From positions 3,410,001 through 3,474,000 of the forward strand of contig NZ_CP182493.1 in NCBI RefSeq assembly GCF_052056295.1: DNA of 64,000 bases, read 5' to 3'. Both the position numbers and the translations under genes were made by a program. Numbering within the stretch: position 1 is the first letter of the stretch; each line of letters opens with the position of its first letter. The notes under the pieces were generated by a model. That model worked only from the letters and a program-made list of their open reading frames with translations, was not told the origin of the DNA and ran no database searches. The DNA is from Catenovulum sp052056295 (lineage in GTDB: Bacteria; Pseudomonadota; Gammaproteobacteria; Enterobacterales; Alteromonadaceae). This document shows, in pieces, positions 1 to 7,100 of the stretch.

Positions 1-287
1 CTGAATCACCAGCTGTTATCACAACTGATGAACACGATATGAATACGCAAATGGCTAAGCTTTTAGAAGCGGCTGGACAAGCTGTTCCTGAAACTAAGTA
101 CATCTTTGAGGTAAACCCTGAGCACGCATTAGTTAAACGAGTTGCTGATGAAACTGACGAAAATCTATTTAAAGAATGGGTTGAAGTTTTATTAGACCAA
201 GCAACTTTAGCTGAGCGCGGCTCATTGAAAAACCCAGCTGAGTATGTAAGCAAGTTAAACAAGTTGTTGTTACAACTAGGCAGATAA
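1..287 (+). CDS. htpG: Chaperone HtpG (Hsp90 family), C-terminal end only
   Basis: The reading frame is open from the window edge (first full codon at base 3) to a TAA at 285-287, so only about the last 94 residues are present. The segment reads as the C-terminal dimerisation domain of bacterial Hsp90, with an N-proximal DSPAV-like start (ESPAVITTDEHDMNTQM) followed by helices and the KNPAEYVSKLNKLL ending typical of HtpG. HtpG is an ATP-dependent cytosolic chaperone. The htpG-adk order downstream matches many gammaproteobacteria. A hairpin terminator follows at 361-388. The ATG at 39 is an internal methionine, not the start. Confidence 0.93.
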   Translation, partial: ESPAVITTDEHDMNTQMAKLLEAAGQAVPETKYIFEVNPEHALVKRVADETDENLFKEWVEVLLDQATLAERGSLKNPAEYVSKLNKLLLQLGR

Positions 288-360
288 TTGCCTGAAGCTA
301 ATGTATAGCAGTTGAAAAATCATTGTCTGTAGTTAGCTAAAATAGGTAGAAAAGCTCGTA

Positions 361-388
361 AAAACGGACGTTCAGCGTCCGTTTTTTG
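361..388 (+). terminator. Rho-independent terminator after htpG
   Basis: A 10-bp perfect stem (AAAACGGACG / CGTCCGTTTT) with loop TTCAG is followed by a T run. It sits about 75 bases after the htpG stop and just before the adk promoter, so it separates the two transcripts. Confidence 0.85.
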
Positions 389-406
389 CTTTTAAACTTG
401 TATAAT
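378..406 (+). promoter_or_regulatory. Candidate sigma-70 promoter of adk
   Basis: A perfect TATAAT lies at 401-406, about 54 bases upstream of the adk ATG, directly downstream of the htpG terminator. The -35 (TCCGTT at 378-383, 17-base spacer) is poor and overlaps the terminator stem, so the call rests mainly on the -10. Confidence 0.45.
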
Positions 407-459
407 TTGGCCCATCGTTGTATTGTTCGCGCCAGTTTATTTTTAAGATTGAGGATATT

Positions 460-1104
460 ATGCGAATTATCTTATTAGGCGCACCAGGCGCCGGTAAAGG
501 GACTCAAGCTCAGTTCTTAATGCAAGAGTTTGGTATTCCGCAAATCTCCACTGGCGACATGTTACGCGCAGCTATTAAAGCTGGCACGCCTTTAGGTTTA
601 GAAGCGAAAAAAGTAATTGATGCAGGCCAATTGGTTTCTGACGAAATTATCATTGGTTTGGTTAAAGAGCGCATTGCACAAGAAGATTGTGCTAAAGGCT
701 TTTTGTTAGACGGTTTCCCTCGTACTATCCCACAAGCGGATGCTATGGTTGAAAGCAACATAGATATTGATTTTGTACTTGAGTTTGATGTACCTGATCA
801 AGTAATTGTTGAGCGTATGAGTGGTCGTCGTGTTCACACTGCATCTGGCCGTGTTTATCACATCGTTTATAATCCACCTAAAGTGGAAGGTAAAGATGAT
901 GAAACTGGTGAAGATTTAGTTATCCGTGCAGACGATGAAGCTGCAACGGTTAAAAAACGTTTAGATATTTACCATGAGCAAACTGAGCCATTGGTTGCTT
1001 ATTATCAAAACTTAGCTGGCCAAGGCAAAACTAAGTACCACAAATTAGATGGTACTCAGGCTGTTGAAGCAGTTAGCGCTCAGTTAAAAGAATTGTTAGC
1101 TTAA
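460..1104 (+). CDS. adk: Adenylate kinase
   Basis: Catalyses ATP + AMP <-> 2 ADP in the cytoplasm and balances adenine nucleotide pools. The 214 residues equal the E. coli length. The N-terminal P-loop GAPGAGKGT is at residues 7-15, the AMP-site DGFPRT motif is at about 84-89, and the LID region follows (RVYHIVYNPPKVEG) without the four zinc cysteines of Gram-positive enzymes. I chose the ATG at 460, 42 bases inside the longest frame, because GAGGA precedes it at 451-455 and MRIILLGAPGAGKG is the universal Adk start. It has its own promoter and a terminator hairpin downstream, so it is probably monocistronic. Confidence 0.98.
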   Translation: MRIILLGAPGAGKGTQAQFLMQEFGIPQISTGDMLRAAIKAGTPLGLEAKKVIDAGQLVSDEIIIGLVKERIAQEDCAKGFLLDGFPRTIPQADAMVESNIDIDFVLEFDVPDQVIVERMSGRRVHTASGRVYHIVYNPPKVEGKDDETGEDLVIRADDEAATVKKRLDIYHEQTEPLVAYYQNLAGQGKTKYHKLDGTQAVEAVSAQLKELLA

Positions 1105-1146
1105 TATTTTAACCCTAATAAGGGTTAGCTGAGCTGTCAAATATAG

Positions 1147-1186
1147 AACCACTCCCTTATTGATAGGTGAGTGGTTTTTTGTTTTT
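1147..1186 (+). terminator. Terminator hairpin after adk
   Basis: Arms AACCACTC (1147-1154) and GAGTGGTT (1169-1176) are followed by a T-rich tract (TTTTGTTTTT). A shorter hairpin (AACCCT / AGGGTT, about 1111-1126) lies just upstream. The T tract ends about 20 bases before the DUF1904 start. Confidence 0.7.
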
Positions 1187-1208
1187 AGCGATGTTATTTG
1201 GAATTGTT

Positions 1209-1538
1209 ATGCCACATTTAAGATTGTATGCAGTGCCTGAAGAAGCCGCCGTTGCTGCGAGCGAAACCTTGTTGCCAAAGTTGGCCGAGATAGTTGATTG
1301 CCCACTTGATTATTTTACTTTGCAGTTGGTTAATAGCACTTTTTATTCGGCTGGCAAAAAGGTCTGTGGTGAGCCATATATTGATGTACATTGGTTTGCG
1401 CGAGAGCAAGCTGTGCAAGATAAATTTGCCGCTTGTGTGCAAGAATTCTTTTTACCATATTTTTCTGGCCAAGATATTACATGTGTTTTTACCACGTTAG
1501 AGGGTAAAGATTACTACGAGAATGGCGTGCATTATTAA
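1209..1538 (+). CDS. DUF1904 family protein
   Basis: A 109-residue cytosolic protein recognised by the MPHLR start and the YYENGxHY ending characteristic of DUF1904, a small domain thought to resemble the tautomerase fold. Its biochemical function is unknown to me. I chose the ATG at 1209 rather than the frame opening at 1167 because the family starts MPHL. Only a weak Shine-Dalgarno (GGAA, 1200-1203) precedes it. No signal peptide or membrane segment is seen. It stands alone between the adk terminator and a non-coding repeat locus. The nearby adk terminator suggests a separate or read-through transcript. Confidence 0.8.
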   Translation: MPHLRLYAVPEEAAVAASETLLPKLAEIVDCPLDYFTLQLVNSTFYSAGKKVCGEPYIDVHWFAREQAVQDKFAACVQEFFLPYFSGQDITCVFTTLEGKDYYENGVHY

Positions 1539-1565
1539 TTGGCGCTGTTAGTCCAGTGCATTAAT

Positions 1566-1673
1566 GGCTCCTTCGAAGCATAATTTTCTAAAAACGCTTT
1601 TCACCATCCTTGGTCGCTCGCAAACGTCGTCCCAGACGTTTGAAGTTTTAGAAAATTAGCATTCGAAAGAACC
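1566..1673 (-). repeat. Hairpin repeat module, locus A left arm
   Basis: Bounded by 28-base imperfect inverted repeats (1566-1593 and 1646-1673) sharing the core TTTTCTAAAA / TTTTAGAAAA. Read on the minus strand, the inside is AAAACTTC, a perfect 8-bp hairpin (1621-1642, loop TGGGAC), GAGCG, a second hairpin (1603-1614; ACC stem, loop AAGGAT), then AGCGTTTTT. The same order of blocks recurs in the module at 1770-1878 on the opposite strand and at both modules near 25.1-25.4 kb. No credible coding frame is present. Confidence 0.75.
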
Positions 1674-1769
1674 ATATCTAAGCATATGTGGTGCTGCTTA
1701 AAATGTAATTGACCTATTTTAATGCCTACGCATGAAAATACTGCGATTGGTAGCGGCGCTAGGTTTAAG

Positions 1770-1878
1770 AAGGTGAATGGGTGTGTTGTGAACAAAACTT
1801 CAATCGGTAGGGATACCGTTTGGGAGCGGGCCATGGATGGCCTTGCAGCGTTTTTGTGAGCAATACCCCATTTGCCTT
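1770..1878 (+). repeat. Hairpin repeat module, locus A right arm
   Basis: Closed by imperfect inverted repeats with cores AATGGG (1770-1788) and CCCATTTGCC (1861-1878). Inside, on the plus strand: AAAACTTC (1794-1801), hairpin CGGT-AGGGAT-ACCG (1805-1818), GAGCG, hairpin GGCC-ATGGAT-GGCC (1829-1842), then GCAGCGTTTTT. It is homologous in layout to the plus-strand module at 25303-25411. Confidence 0.8.
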
Positions 1879-1979
1879 CAGGAATATAAACTCGCTCTTT
1901 TTCTACCATGCCCATCAAAATCTAATTAAATTCGTATCAGCTCGCCCAAGATCCCCCCTCTCCCAAACGCATCAAAATT

Positions 1980-2008
1980 TTGACGTTTAGAAGTTAAAAC
2001 TGGATTAA
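1980..2008 (+). promoter_or_regulatory. Possible sigma-70 promoter of flrA
   Basis: TTGACG at 1980-1985 with a 17-base spacer to GATTAA at 2003-2008. The -10 is weak. FlrA is a class I gene in related flagellar hierarchies and should use a sigma-70-type promoter, and no -24/-12 element was found upstream of it. Confidence 0.3.
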
Positions 2009-2069
2009 TTAGCAAAATTCGTCAATAATCCAATTATCAAAGCAAATATATAACAATAAATTGACGTGC

Positions 2070-3506
2070 ATGGCATCCACCAAAAGAATTTTATTAATTG
2101 ATAGCGCATCAGCAGAACTAGAACAGTTAAAAACAATCTTGCAATTTATTGACGAAGATTTCGACTGTGTTAGCCCAGAACAAGCACAACAAAACCTACG
2201 CGATCACCAACAGTGGAAAGCTGTATTGTTAGGTGGCGCTGTTGGTGATATCAATATCAGTGAAAAACTCATTAATGGCGCACCAGAGCTACCATTTATT
2301 GTTCAAGATAGATATTCCGAGTTAACTGCATTTGCTAACGTGGTTGCCGCGATAAACGGCGGTATTAACTATTCACAGCTCACCCAAGCACTGCATCATT
2401 GCGAAGCTTATTTACGTAATAAGCCAGGTAAAGCAGTGCAAACTAGCAAAGATTTGTTGCACACCTTAGTCGGTAAAAGTGCCGAGATGCAAACCGTGCG
2501 TAAATTGATAGAGCAAGTTGCGCCAACCGATGCCAACGTATTGGTATTAGGTGAATCAGGCACAGGTAAAGAGGTGGTTGCTCAATCTATTCATAAATTG
2601 TCTAAACGGGCAAAAGGGCCTTTTGTCCCTGTTAACTGTGGCGCTATTCCGGCCGAGTTATTAGAAAGTGAATTATTTGGTCATGAAAAAGGCGCATTTA
2701 CCGGTGCAATTAGCAGCCGTAAAGGCCGCTTTGAACTTGCACAAGGTGGCACATTATTTTTAGATGAAATTGGTGATATGCCATTGCCAATGCAAGTTAA
2801 ATTATTGCGTGTGTTGCAAGAAAGATTGTTCGAACGTGTTGGTTCAGCCACACAAGTTAAAGCAGATGTTAGAGTTATCGCCGCAACGCACAGGAATTTG
2901 GAAGATTTGGTAGAACAAGGTAAATTTCGTGAAGATTTATTCTACCGCCTCAATGTTTTCCCAATTGATACCCCATCACTGCGCGAGCGCCGTGAAGATG
3001 TTCCACAACTTGCCCAAGCGCTAATTGACAGGTTAGCAGAGCGTGAAGAAGACAGCGTCAAATTAACCGATAACGCCATGCAAAGTTTAATGGAGCACAA
3101 ATGGGCAGGTAACGTACGTGAGTTAGCAAACTTACTCGAGCGCCTAACCATTTTATATCCCAACCAAGTGGTTGATGTTGGTGATTTACCGGTTAAGTAT
3201 CAGCACATTGAAGTTGCACAATTCGAACCTGAATATCCTGAAGCCATTCTAGAGCGCGAAGCTTTGAATGATCTATTCTCATTCGAAGATGAAGACGACT
3301 TTGAAGAAGAGCCTGCTGTTTCTGTTATGGATGTTTTGCCCGAAGAAGGTATCAACCTCAAAGAATATTTAGCTGATTTAGAAGTTAGCCTAATTAATCA
3401 AGCACTTGAGTTCCACGATGGTGTAGTCGCTCGTGCTGCTGAGATGTTAGGGATGCGCCGCACAACTCTAGTCGAAAAAATGCGCAAATACGGTTTAAAC
3501 CAATAA
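2070..3506 (+). CDS. flrA: Sigma-54-dependent master flagellar regulator FlrA
   Basis: Top-level activator of polar flagellar genes (FlrA/FleQ family). The 478 residues contain an N-terminal receiver-like FleQ domain (about 5-115), a AAA+ sigma-54 interaction domain with Walker A GESGTGKE at 161-168 and the sigma-54-contacting GAFTGA loop at 208-213, and a C-terminal Fis-type helix-turn-helix (AARAAEMLGMRRTTLVEKMRKYGL). The receiver domain shows no clear phosphoacceptor Asp in the usual context, as expected for FlrA/FleQ, which in some species is controlled by c-di-GMP and FlhG. The frame opens with TTG at 2061, but ATG at 2070 (MASTKRILLIDS) fits better; neither has a strong Shine-Dalgarno. 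Terminator-like hairpin downstream, then a sigma-54 promoter for flrB. Confidence 0.95.
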   Translation: MASTKRILLIDSASAELEQLKTILQFIDEDFDCVSPEQAQQNLRDHQQWKAVLLGGAVGDINISEKLINGAPELPFIVQDRYSELTAFANVVAAINGGINYSQLTQALHHCEAYLRNKPGKAVQTSKDLLHTLVGKSAEMQTVRKLIEQVAPTDANVLVLGESGTGKEVVAQSIHKLSKRAKGPFVPVNCGAIPAELLESELFGHEKGAFTGAISSRKGRFELAQGGTLFLDEIGDMPLPMQVKLLRVLQERLFERVGSATQVKADVRVIAATHRNLEDLVEQGKFREDLFYRLNVFPIDTPSLRERREDVPQLAQALIDRLAEREEDSVKLTDNAMQSLMEHKWAGNVRELANLLERLTILYPNQVVDVGDLPVKYQHIEVAQFEPEYPEAILEREALNDLFSFEDEDDFEEEPAVSVMDVLPEEGINLKEYLADLEVSLINQALEFHDGVVARAAEMLGMRRTTLVEKMRKYGLNQ

Positions 3507-3525
3507 TCCAAGTGTTTATTCTACC

Positions 3526-3556
3526 GGGTGTCATATCACTGACGCCCAAAGTTTTT
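3526..3556 (+). terminator. Terminator-like hairpin after flrA
   Basis: 8-bp stem GGGTGTCA / TGACGCCC (3526-3533, 3540-3547; one G-T pair), 6-base loop, followed by AAAGTTTTT. It lies 20 bases after the flrA stop and upstream of the flrB promoter, consistent with separate transcription of flrA and flrBC. Confidence 0.55.
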
Positions 3557-3588
3557 CCTTATCCTTCTGAAAAATAACATAAAATTAA

Positions 3589-3605
3589 TTGGCATCATCT
3601 TTGCT
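3589..3605 (+). promoter_or_regulatory. Sigma-54 (-24/-12) promoter of flrBC
   Basis: TTGGCATCATCTTTGCT matches the -24/-12 consensus (TTGGCA...TTGCT) with the required 10 bases between GG and GC. Predicted start is near 3616, about 39 bases before the flrB ATG. This fits FlrA-dependent class II control of flrBC. Confidence 0.85.
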
Positions 3606-3654
3606 GTACAGAACTTAGTATTTTAATGACCAAGTTTTTGACACGGAGCCAAGC

Positions 3655-4737
3655 ATGCCGTCTAGTTCTATTAAAAATCAACCGCTAGCCAAAGAAGCTT
3701 ACGCTGGTGAATTAGCTAGTTTGCGCAGCCAAGCCGATCAGCTAGTGCACTTAATTGATGTTATTCCAGCGGGTGTGGTGATTCTTAATAGCCAAGGGAT
3801 AGTTGAGCGAACTAATCAAATCGCGATTGATTTACTGGGTGAGCCATTAACTGGGCAAAAATGGTTAACGATAATAGCTCGCTCATTTAATCCTCAAGCT
3901 GATGATGGCCATGAAGTGTCTCTGGTTGATGGTAGGCGCGTACGATTAGAAACCAATGCGCTAACCTCTGAATCTGGTCAGTTGATTCTGCTTACTGATA
4001 TGACCCAAACACGCTTGCTACAGGCTAGAGTAAGTCAATTACATCATCTTAGTACTTTGGGGCGCATGGTCGCGACACTTGCTCATCAAATTCGCACGCC
4101 GTTGTCGGCGGCTATGTTATACGCAGCAAACTTGGCAAATCCGTCTCTTATTCATACAGCGAAACAAACGTTTCAACATAAGTTGATGGGGCGTTTGAAG
4201 GATTTAGAATCACAAATAAACGACATGTTGTTGTTTGCTAAAAGTGGTCAGCAGCAAGTTGCCGAGTTGTTGTCACTTGAGCAATTATTAACTGAAGTAC
4301 AATCTGGTGCTGAAGCTATGCTTAGCCAAAACCACGCAGTGCTGAAAGTTGAATTACCCGAGCCTGATATCAATATCTTCGGTAATAAAAATGCCTTGGC
4401 TAGTGCAATTCAAAACTTAATTCACAACAGTGTGCAAATTATTGGCCGGGGTGCTGAAATTTCTATCAGTGCCAAAATGTCTACTAAATATCCAGAGCAA
4501 GTTGAAATAGTGGTTACGGATAATGGCCCGGGCATAGACGAAAAAAACTTCCCACATATTTTTGAGCCGTTTTTTACCACACGAACAAAAGGTACAGGTT
4601 TAGGTTTAGCTGTTGTTAAAGCTGTAGTTGAACAACATCAAGGGAAAATCGCCGTTACCAACCAAGTATCAGGTTGTCGTTTTGTGTTGAGTTTCCCATG
4701 CGCGCAGCAACTTGCTGTGGCCGCTGGTCAAAATTGA
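3655..4737 (+). CDS. flrB: Flagellar sensor histidine kinase FlrB
   Basis: Cytosolic histidine kinase that phosphorylates FlrC. The 360 residues carry a PAS-like segment (about 30-115), the dimerisation/phosphoacceptor helix with His144 in LAHQIRTPLS, and a HATPase_c domain with the N box (NLIHNSVQ), G1 DNGPGID and G2 GTGLGLAVV. No membrane segments are visible, as in FlrB/FleS/FlaL. The ATG at 3655 follows a GGAG (ACACGGAGCCAAGC). It lies behind a sigma-54 promoter, and flrC starts 13 bases after its stop, so the two form one operon. Confidence 0.95.
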   Translation: MPSSSIKNQPLAKEAYAGELASLRSQADQLVHLIDVIPAGVVILNSQGIVERTNQIAIDLLGEPLTGQKWLTIIARSFNPQADDGHEVSLVDGRRVRLETNALTSESGQLILLTDMTQTRLLQARVSQLHHLSTLGRMVATLAHQIRTPLSAAMLYAANLANPSLIHTAKQTFQHKLMGRLKDLESQINDMLLFAKSGQQQVAELLSLEQLLTEVQSGAEAMLSQNHAVLKVELPEPDINIFGNKNALASAIQNLIHNSVQIIGRGAEISISAKMSTKYPEQVEIVVTDNGPGIDEKNFPHIFEPFFTTRTKGTGLGLAVVKAVVEQHQGKIAVTNQVSGCRFVLSFPCAQQLAVAAGQN

Positions 4738-4750
4738 GAGGAGAGGAGTT

Positions 4751-6082
4751 ATGAATCGTAAAATTCTAATAGTAGAAGACGATGCTGATTTGCGTGAAGC
4801 CATTTTGGATACGCTTGTTATCTCTGGTTTTGACTGCGATCAAGCCGATAGTGCTGAGCAAGCTTTAGTTAAGTTAAACAAACAAAGTTACAGTATGGTG
4901 GTTTCTGATGTACAGATGCCGGGGAACGATGGTTTATCTTTACTTAAATCAATAAAAGCAAAATATCCAGAGCTGCCAGTATTGTTAATGACAGCCTTTG
5001 CCAATATAAAAGGTGCGGTTGACGCAATGAAAGTTGGTGCTGTGGATTATTTAACTAAACCCTTCTCGCCTGAGGTGTTAATTAACTTAGTCGGTCGCTA
5101 TATATTGCCGGAAAAAGTCGAAGTCTGTCAGCCGATAGTGCGAGACAGTCAAAGTATTCAGCTGTTGAACTTGGCACAAAGAGTCGCGCAATCGGAAGCA
5201 TCCGTTATGGTTTTGGGTCCTAGTGGCTCGGGTAAAGAGGTGCTTGCTCGTTACATACATCAAGAATCCAAACGCCAAGATATGCCATTTGTTGCCATTA
5301 ACTGTGCAGCCATTCCGGAAAACATGTTAGAAGCCACTTTATTTGGGTATGAAAAAGGCGCATTTACCGGTGCACTGCAAGCTTGTCCTGGTAAATTTGA
5401 ACAAGCACAAGCGGGCACTATTTTATTGGATGAAATTTCTGAAATGGATTTGGCTTTGCAAGCTAAATTGTTGCGGGTAATTCAAGAGCGTGAAGTAGAG
5501 CGTTTAGGCGCGCGCAAAACTATTAAGCTAGATGTGCGTGTTATCGCTACCAGCAATCGAGATTTAAAGTTGGCCGTCGCTGAAGGTTTATTTAGAGAAG
5601 ATTTGTATTATAGGTTGAATGTATTCCCGTTAACTTGGTTGCCACTGAGTGAACGAAAAATGGATATATTGCCACTGGCGGAACATTTAATTGAGCGCCA
5701 CTGCCAAAAAAATGCTCAGCCAGTACCTAAACTCAGTGTTGCCGCTCGCAACAAACTCCAACAACATGATTGGCCGGGCAATGTACGTGAATTAGACAAT
5801 GTTGTGCAGCGTGCATTGATATTGTGTCAGCACCAAATAATAGATGAAGCAGATGTATTAATTGAAACAGATACAGCTGTTTTACCTGCAATGACAAATA
5901 TTCAAAAGCCTGCAGGTTTAGGTAAAGAGTTACGCGAGCAGGAACACCAAATTATTTTAGATACCTTGATAGCTTGTCATGGTAAACGCAATAAAGTTGC
6001 AGACAAGTTAGGTATCAGCCCGAGGACACTAAGATACAAATTAGCCAAAATGCGTGAAATGGGTATAGAGATCCCGGTGTAA
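4751..6082 (+). CDS. flrC: Sigma-54-dependent flagellar response regulator FlrC
   Basis: Activates mid-class flagellar promoters (hook-basal body and export genes) with sigma-54 when phosphorylated by FlrB. 443 residues: receiver domain with phosphoacceptor Asp53 (VVSDVQMPG) and acidic pair ED at 9-10, AAA+ domain with Walker A GPSGSGKE at 156-163 and GAFTGA at 203-208, and a C-terminal Fis-type HTH (NKVADKLGISPRTLRYKLAKM). I chose ATG 4751 over the frame opening at 4712 because GAGAGGAG lies directly upstream and MNRKILIVEDD is a standard receiver start. The usual downstream partner fliE is not adjacent but about 34 kb away. Confidence 0.95.
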   Translation: MNRKILIVEDDADLREAILDTLVISGFDCDQADSAEQALVKLNKQSYSMVVSDVQMPGNDGLSLLKSIKAKYPELPVLLMTAFANIKGAVDAMKVGAVDYLTKPFSPEVLINLVGRYILPEKVEVCQPIVRDSQSIQLLNLAQRVAQSEASVMVLGPSGSGKEVLARYIHQESKRQDMPFVAINCAAIPENMLEATLFGYEKGAFTGALQACPGKFEQAQAGTILLDEISEMDLALQAKLLRVIQEREVERLGARKTIKLDVRVIATSNRDLKLAVAEGLFREDLYYRLNVFPLTWLPLSERKMDILPLAEHLIERHCQKNAQPVPKLSVAARNKLQQHDWPGNVRELDNVVQRALILCQHQIIDEADVLIETDTAVLPAMTNIQKPAGLGKELREQEHQIILDTLIACHGKRNKVADKLGISPRTLRYKLAKMREMGIEIPV

Positions 6083-6162
6083 ATTTATTTGCTTCTCAAT
6101 TCAAATCTGGCAGACTCGGTTTATACTTAGCACTAACAATTTGAAATTAAGAAGAATCTTGA

Positions 6163-7083
6163 ATGCATATTATCGCAAAAGTCGTAGCTGCTTGTTCACT
6201 CTGTTTGTTGTTTGTTGGTTGTAGTTCAACCAATAAACAACCTCAGTTAACTCAAATTGCTAACTCGTATGCAGATTCAGTACAACACCAAGTTGCGATA
6301 CGCCGTTTGTCTGATTTTTTGCAGCAACAAGATTTGTCTGAAAAACAAAAATCTGAATTGTATTTTCGTCGTGGGCTTCTGTATGACGAAATTGGTTTAA
6401 TGCACCTTTCTTATTTTGATATGTTGCAAGCCATTGAAAATAATCCAACTCAAGTTGAAGCTTATAATATTTTGGGTATTTATTACGTTAGGCAAAATGA
6501 ATTTGGCCGTGCGTACGAAGCATTTGATTCGGTTTTAGAGCTCAAAGCCGATCATAATTACGCCTATTTTAATCGCGCAATCGCTTTATATTATGGTGAA
6601 AGGCCACAACTGGCATTAAAAGATTTTGAATCATTTTACCAACTAGATCCACAAGATCCATACCGTTTGATGTGGTGGTATTTTGCCGAACTAGCTGTTG
6701 AACAAGCTCAAACCCAGCCTCAAAATTTACCAAATAAAATGGATGCATTAGCCAATCTACGCCAGCGTTTACAAGGCTTAGATAAAGATGACTGGGGAGT
6801 ATTGCTAACCAAGTTATATACGGGCGAGCTAACACCACAACAACTTTTGCAATTAGCAGCGGTTAATAATCAGTCTGAACAAATGCTTAATGAAAAATTG
6901 TGTGAAGCGTATTTTTACATAGCTAAATATTACCAACTACATGATCAACTAGCGCAAGCCGAGTTTTATTACAAAGCTGCAATTTCCACTCATGTCTATC
7001 AATTTGTTGAATTTAGATATGCACAAACAGAGTTGACCAAACTACTTGGCCCTGAGCTGCCAAAAGTTGCACCTGTACATTAA
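6163..7083 (+). CDS. nlpI: TPR lipoprotein NlpI
   Basis: Outer-membrane lipoprotein that acts as an adaptor bringing proteases and peptidoglycan hydrolases together; in E. coli it delivers the endopeptidase MepS to the protease Prc. 306 residues (E. coli 294). Signal peptide ends in lipobox VGC with Cys20. The TPR arrays include the highly typical stretches NILGIYYVRQNEFGRAYEAFDSV, NYAYFNRAIALYYGERPQLA and LWWYFAEL-like helices. It is followed after only 17 bases by a lipoprotein-like protein carrying a zinc-protease motif, so a shared transcript is likely. No rpsO-pnp neighbourhood as in E. coli. Confidence 0.88.
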   Translation: MHIIAKVVAACSLCLLFVGCSSTNKQPQLTQIANSYADSVQHQVAIRRLSDFLQQQDLSEKQKSELYFRRGLLYDEIGLMHLSYFDMLQAIENNPTQVEAYNILGIYYVRQNEFGRAYEAFDSVLELKADHNYAYFNRAIALYYGERPQLALKDFESFYQLDPQDPYRLMWWYFAELAVEQAQTQPQNLPNKMDALANLRQRLQGLDKDDWGVLLTKLYTGELTPQQLLQLAAVNNQSEQMLNEKLCEAYFYIAKYYQLHDQLAQAEFYYKAAISTHVYQFVEFRYAQTELTKLLGPELPKVAPVH

Positions 7084-7100
7084 AGCTAGCTTGCTTTTAT

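Larger units (their letters stand above)
1539..2069. other. Non-coding region between DUF1904 gene and flrA
   Basis: 531 bases hold the two hairpin repeat modules of locus A (1566-1673 and 1770-1878), an unremarkable spacer between them, and about 190 bases of AT-rich flrA upstream sequence. I see no real gene here. A 105-codon minus-strand frame (1601-1918) is just the repeat read as protein. Confidence 0.7.

Noticed and set aside
1601..1918. 105-codon minus-strand reading frame over locus A
   Set aside because: It runs through the hairpin repeat, has no Shine-Dalgarno or family resemblance, and its sequence follows the repeat blocks; treated as spurious.
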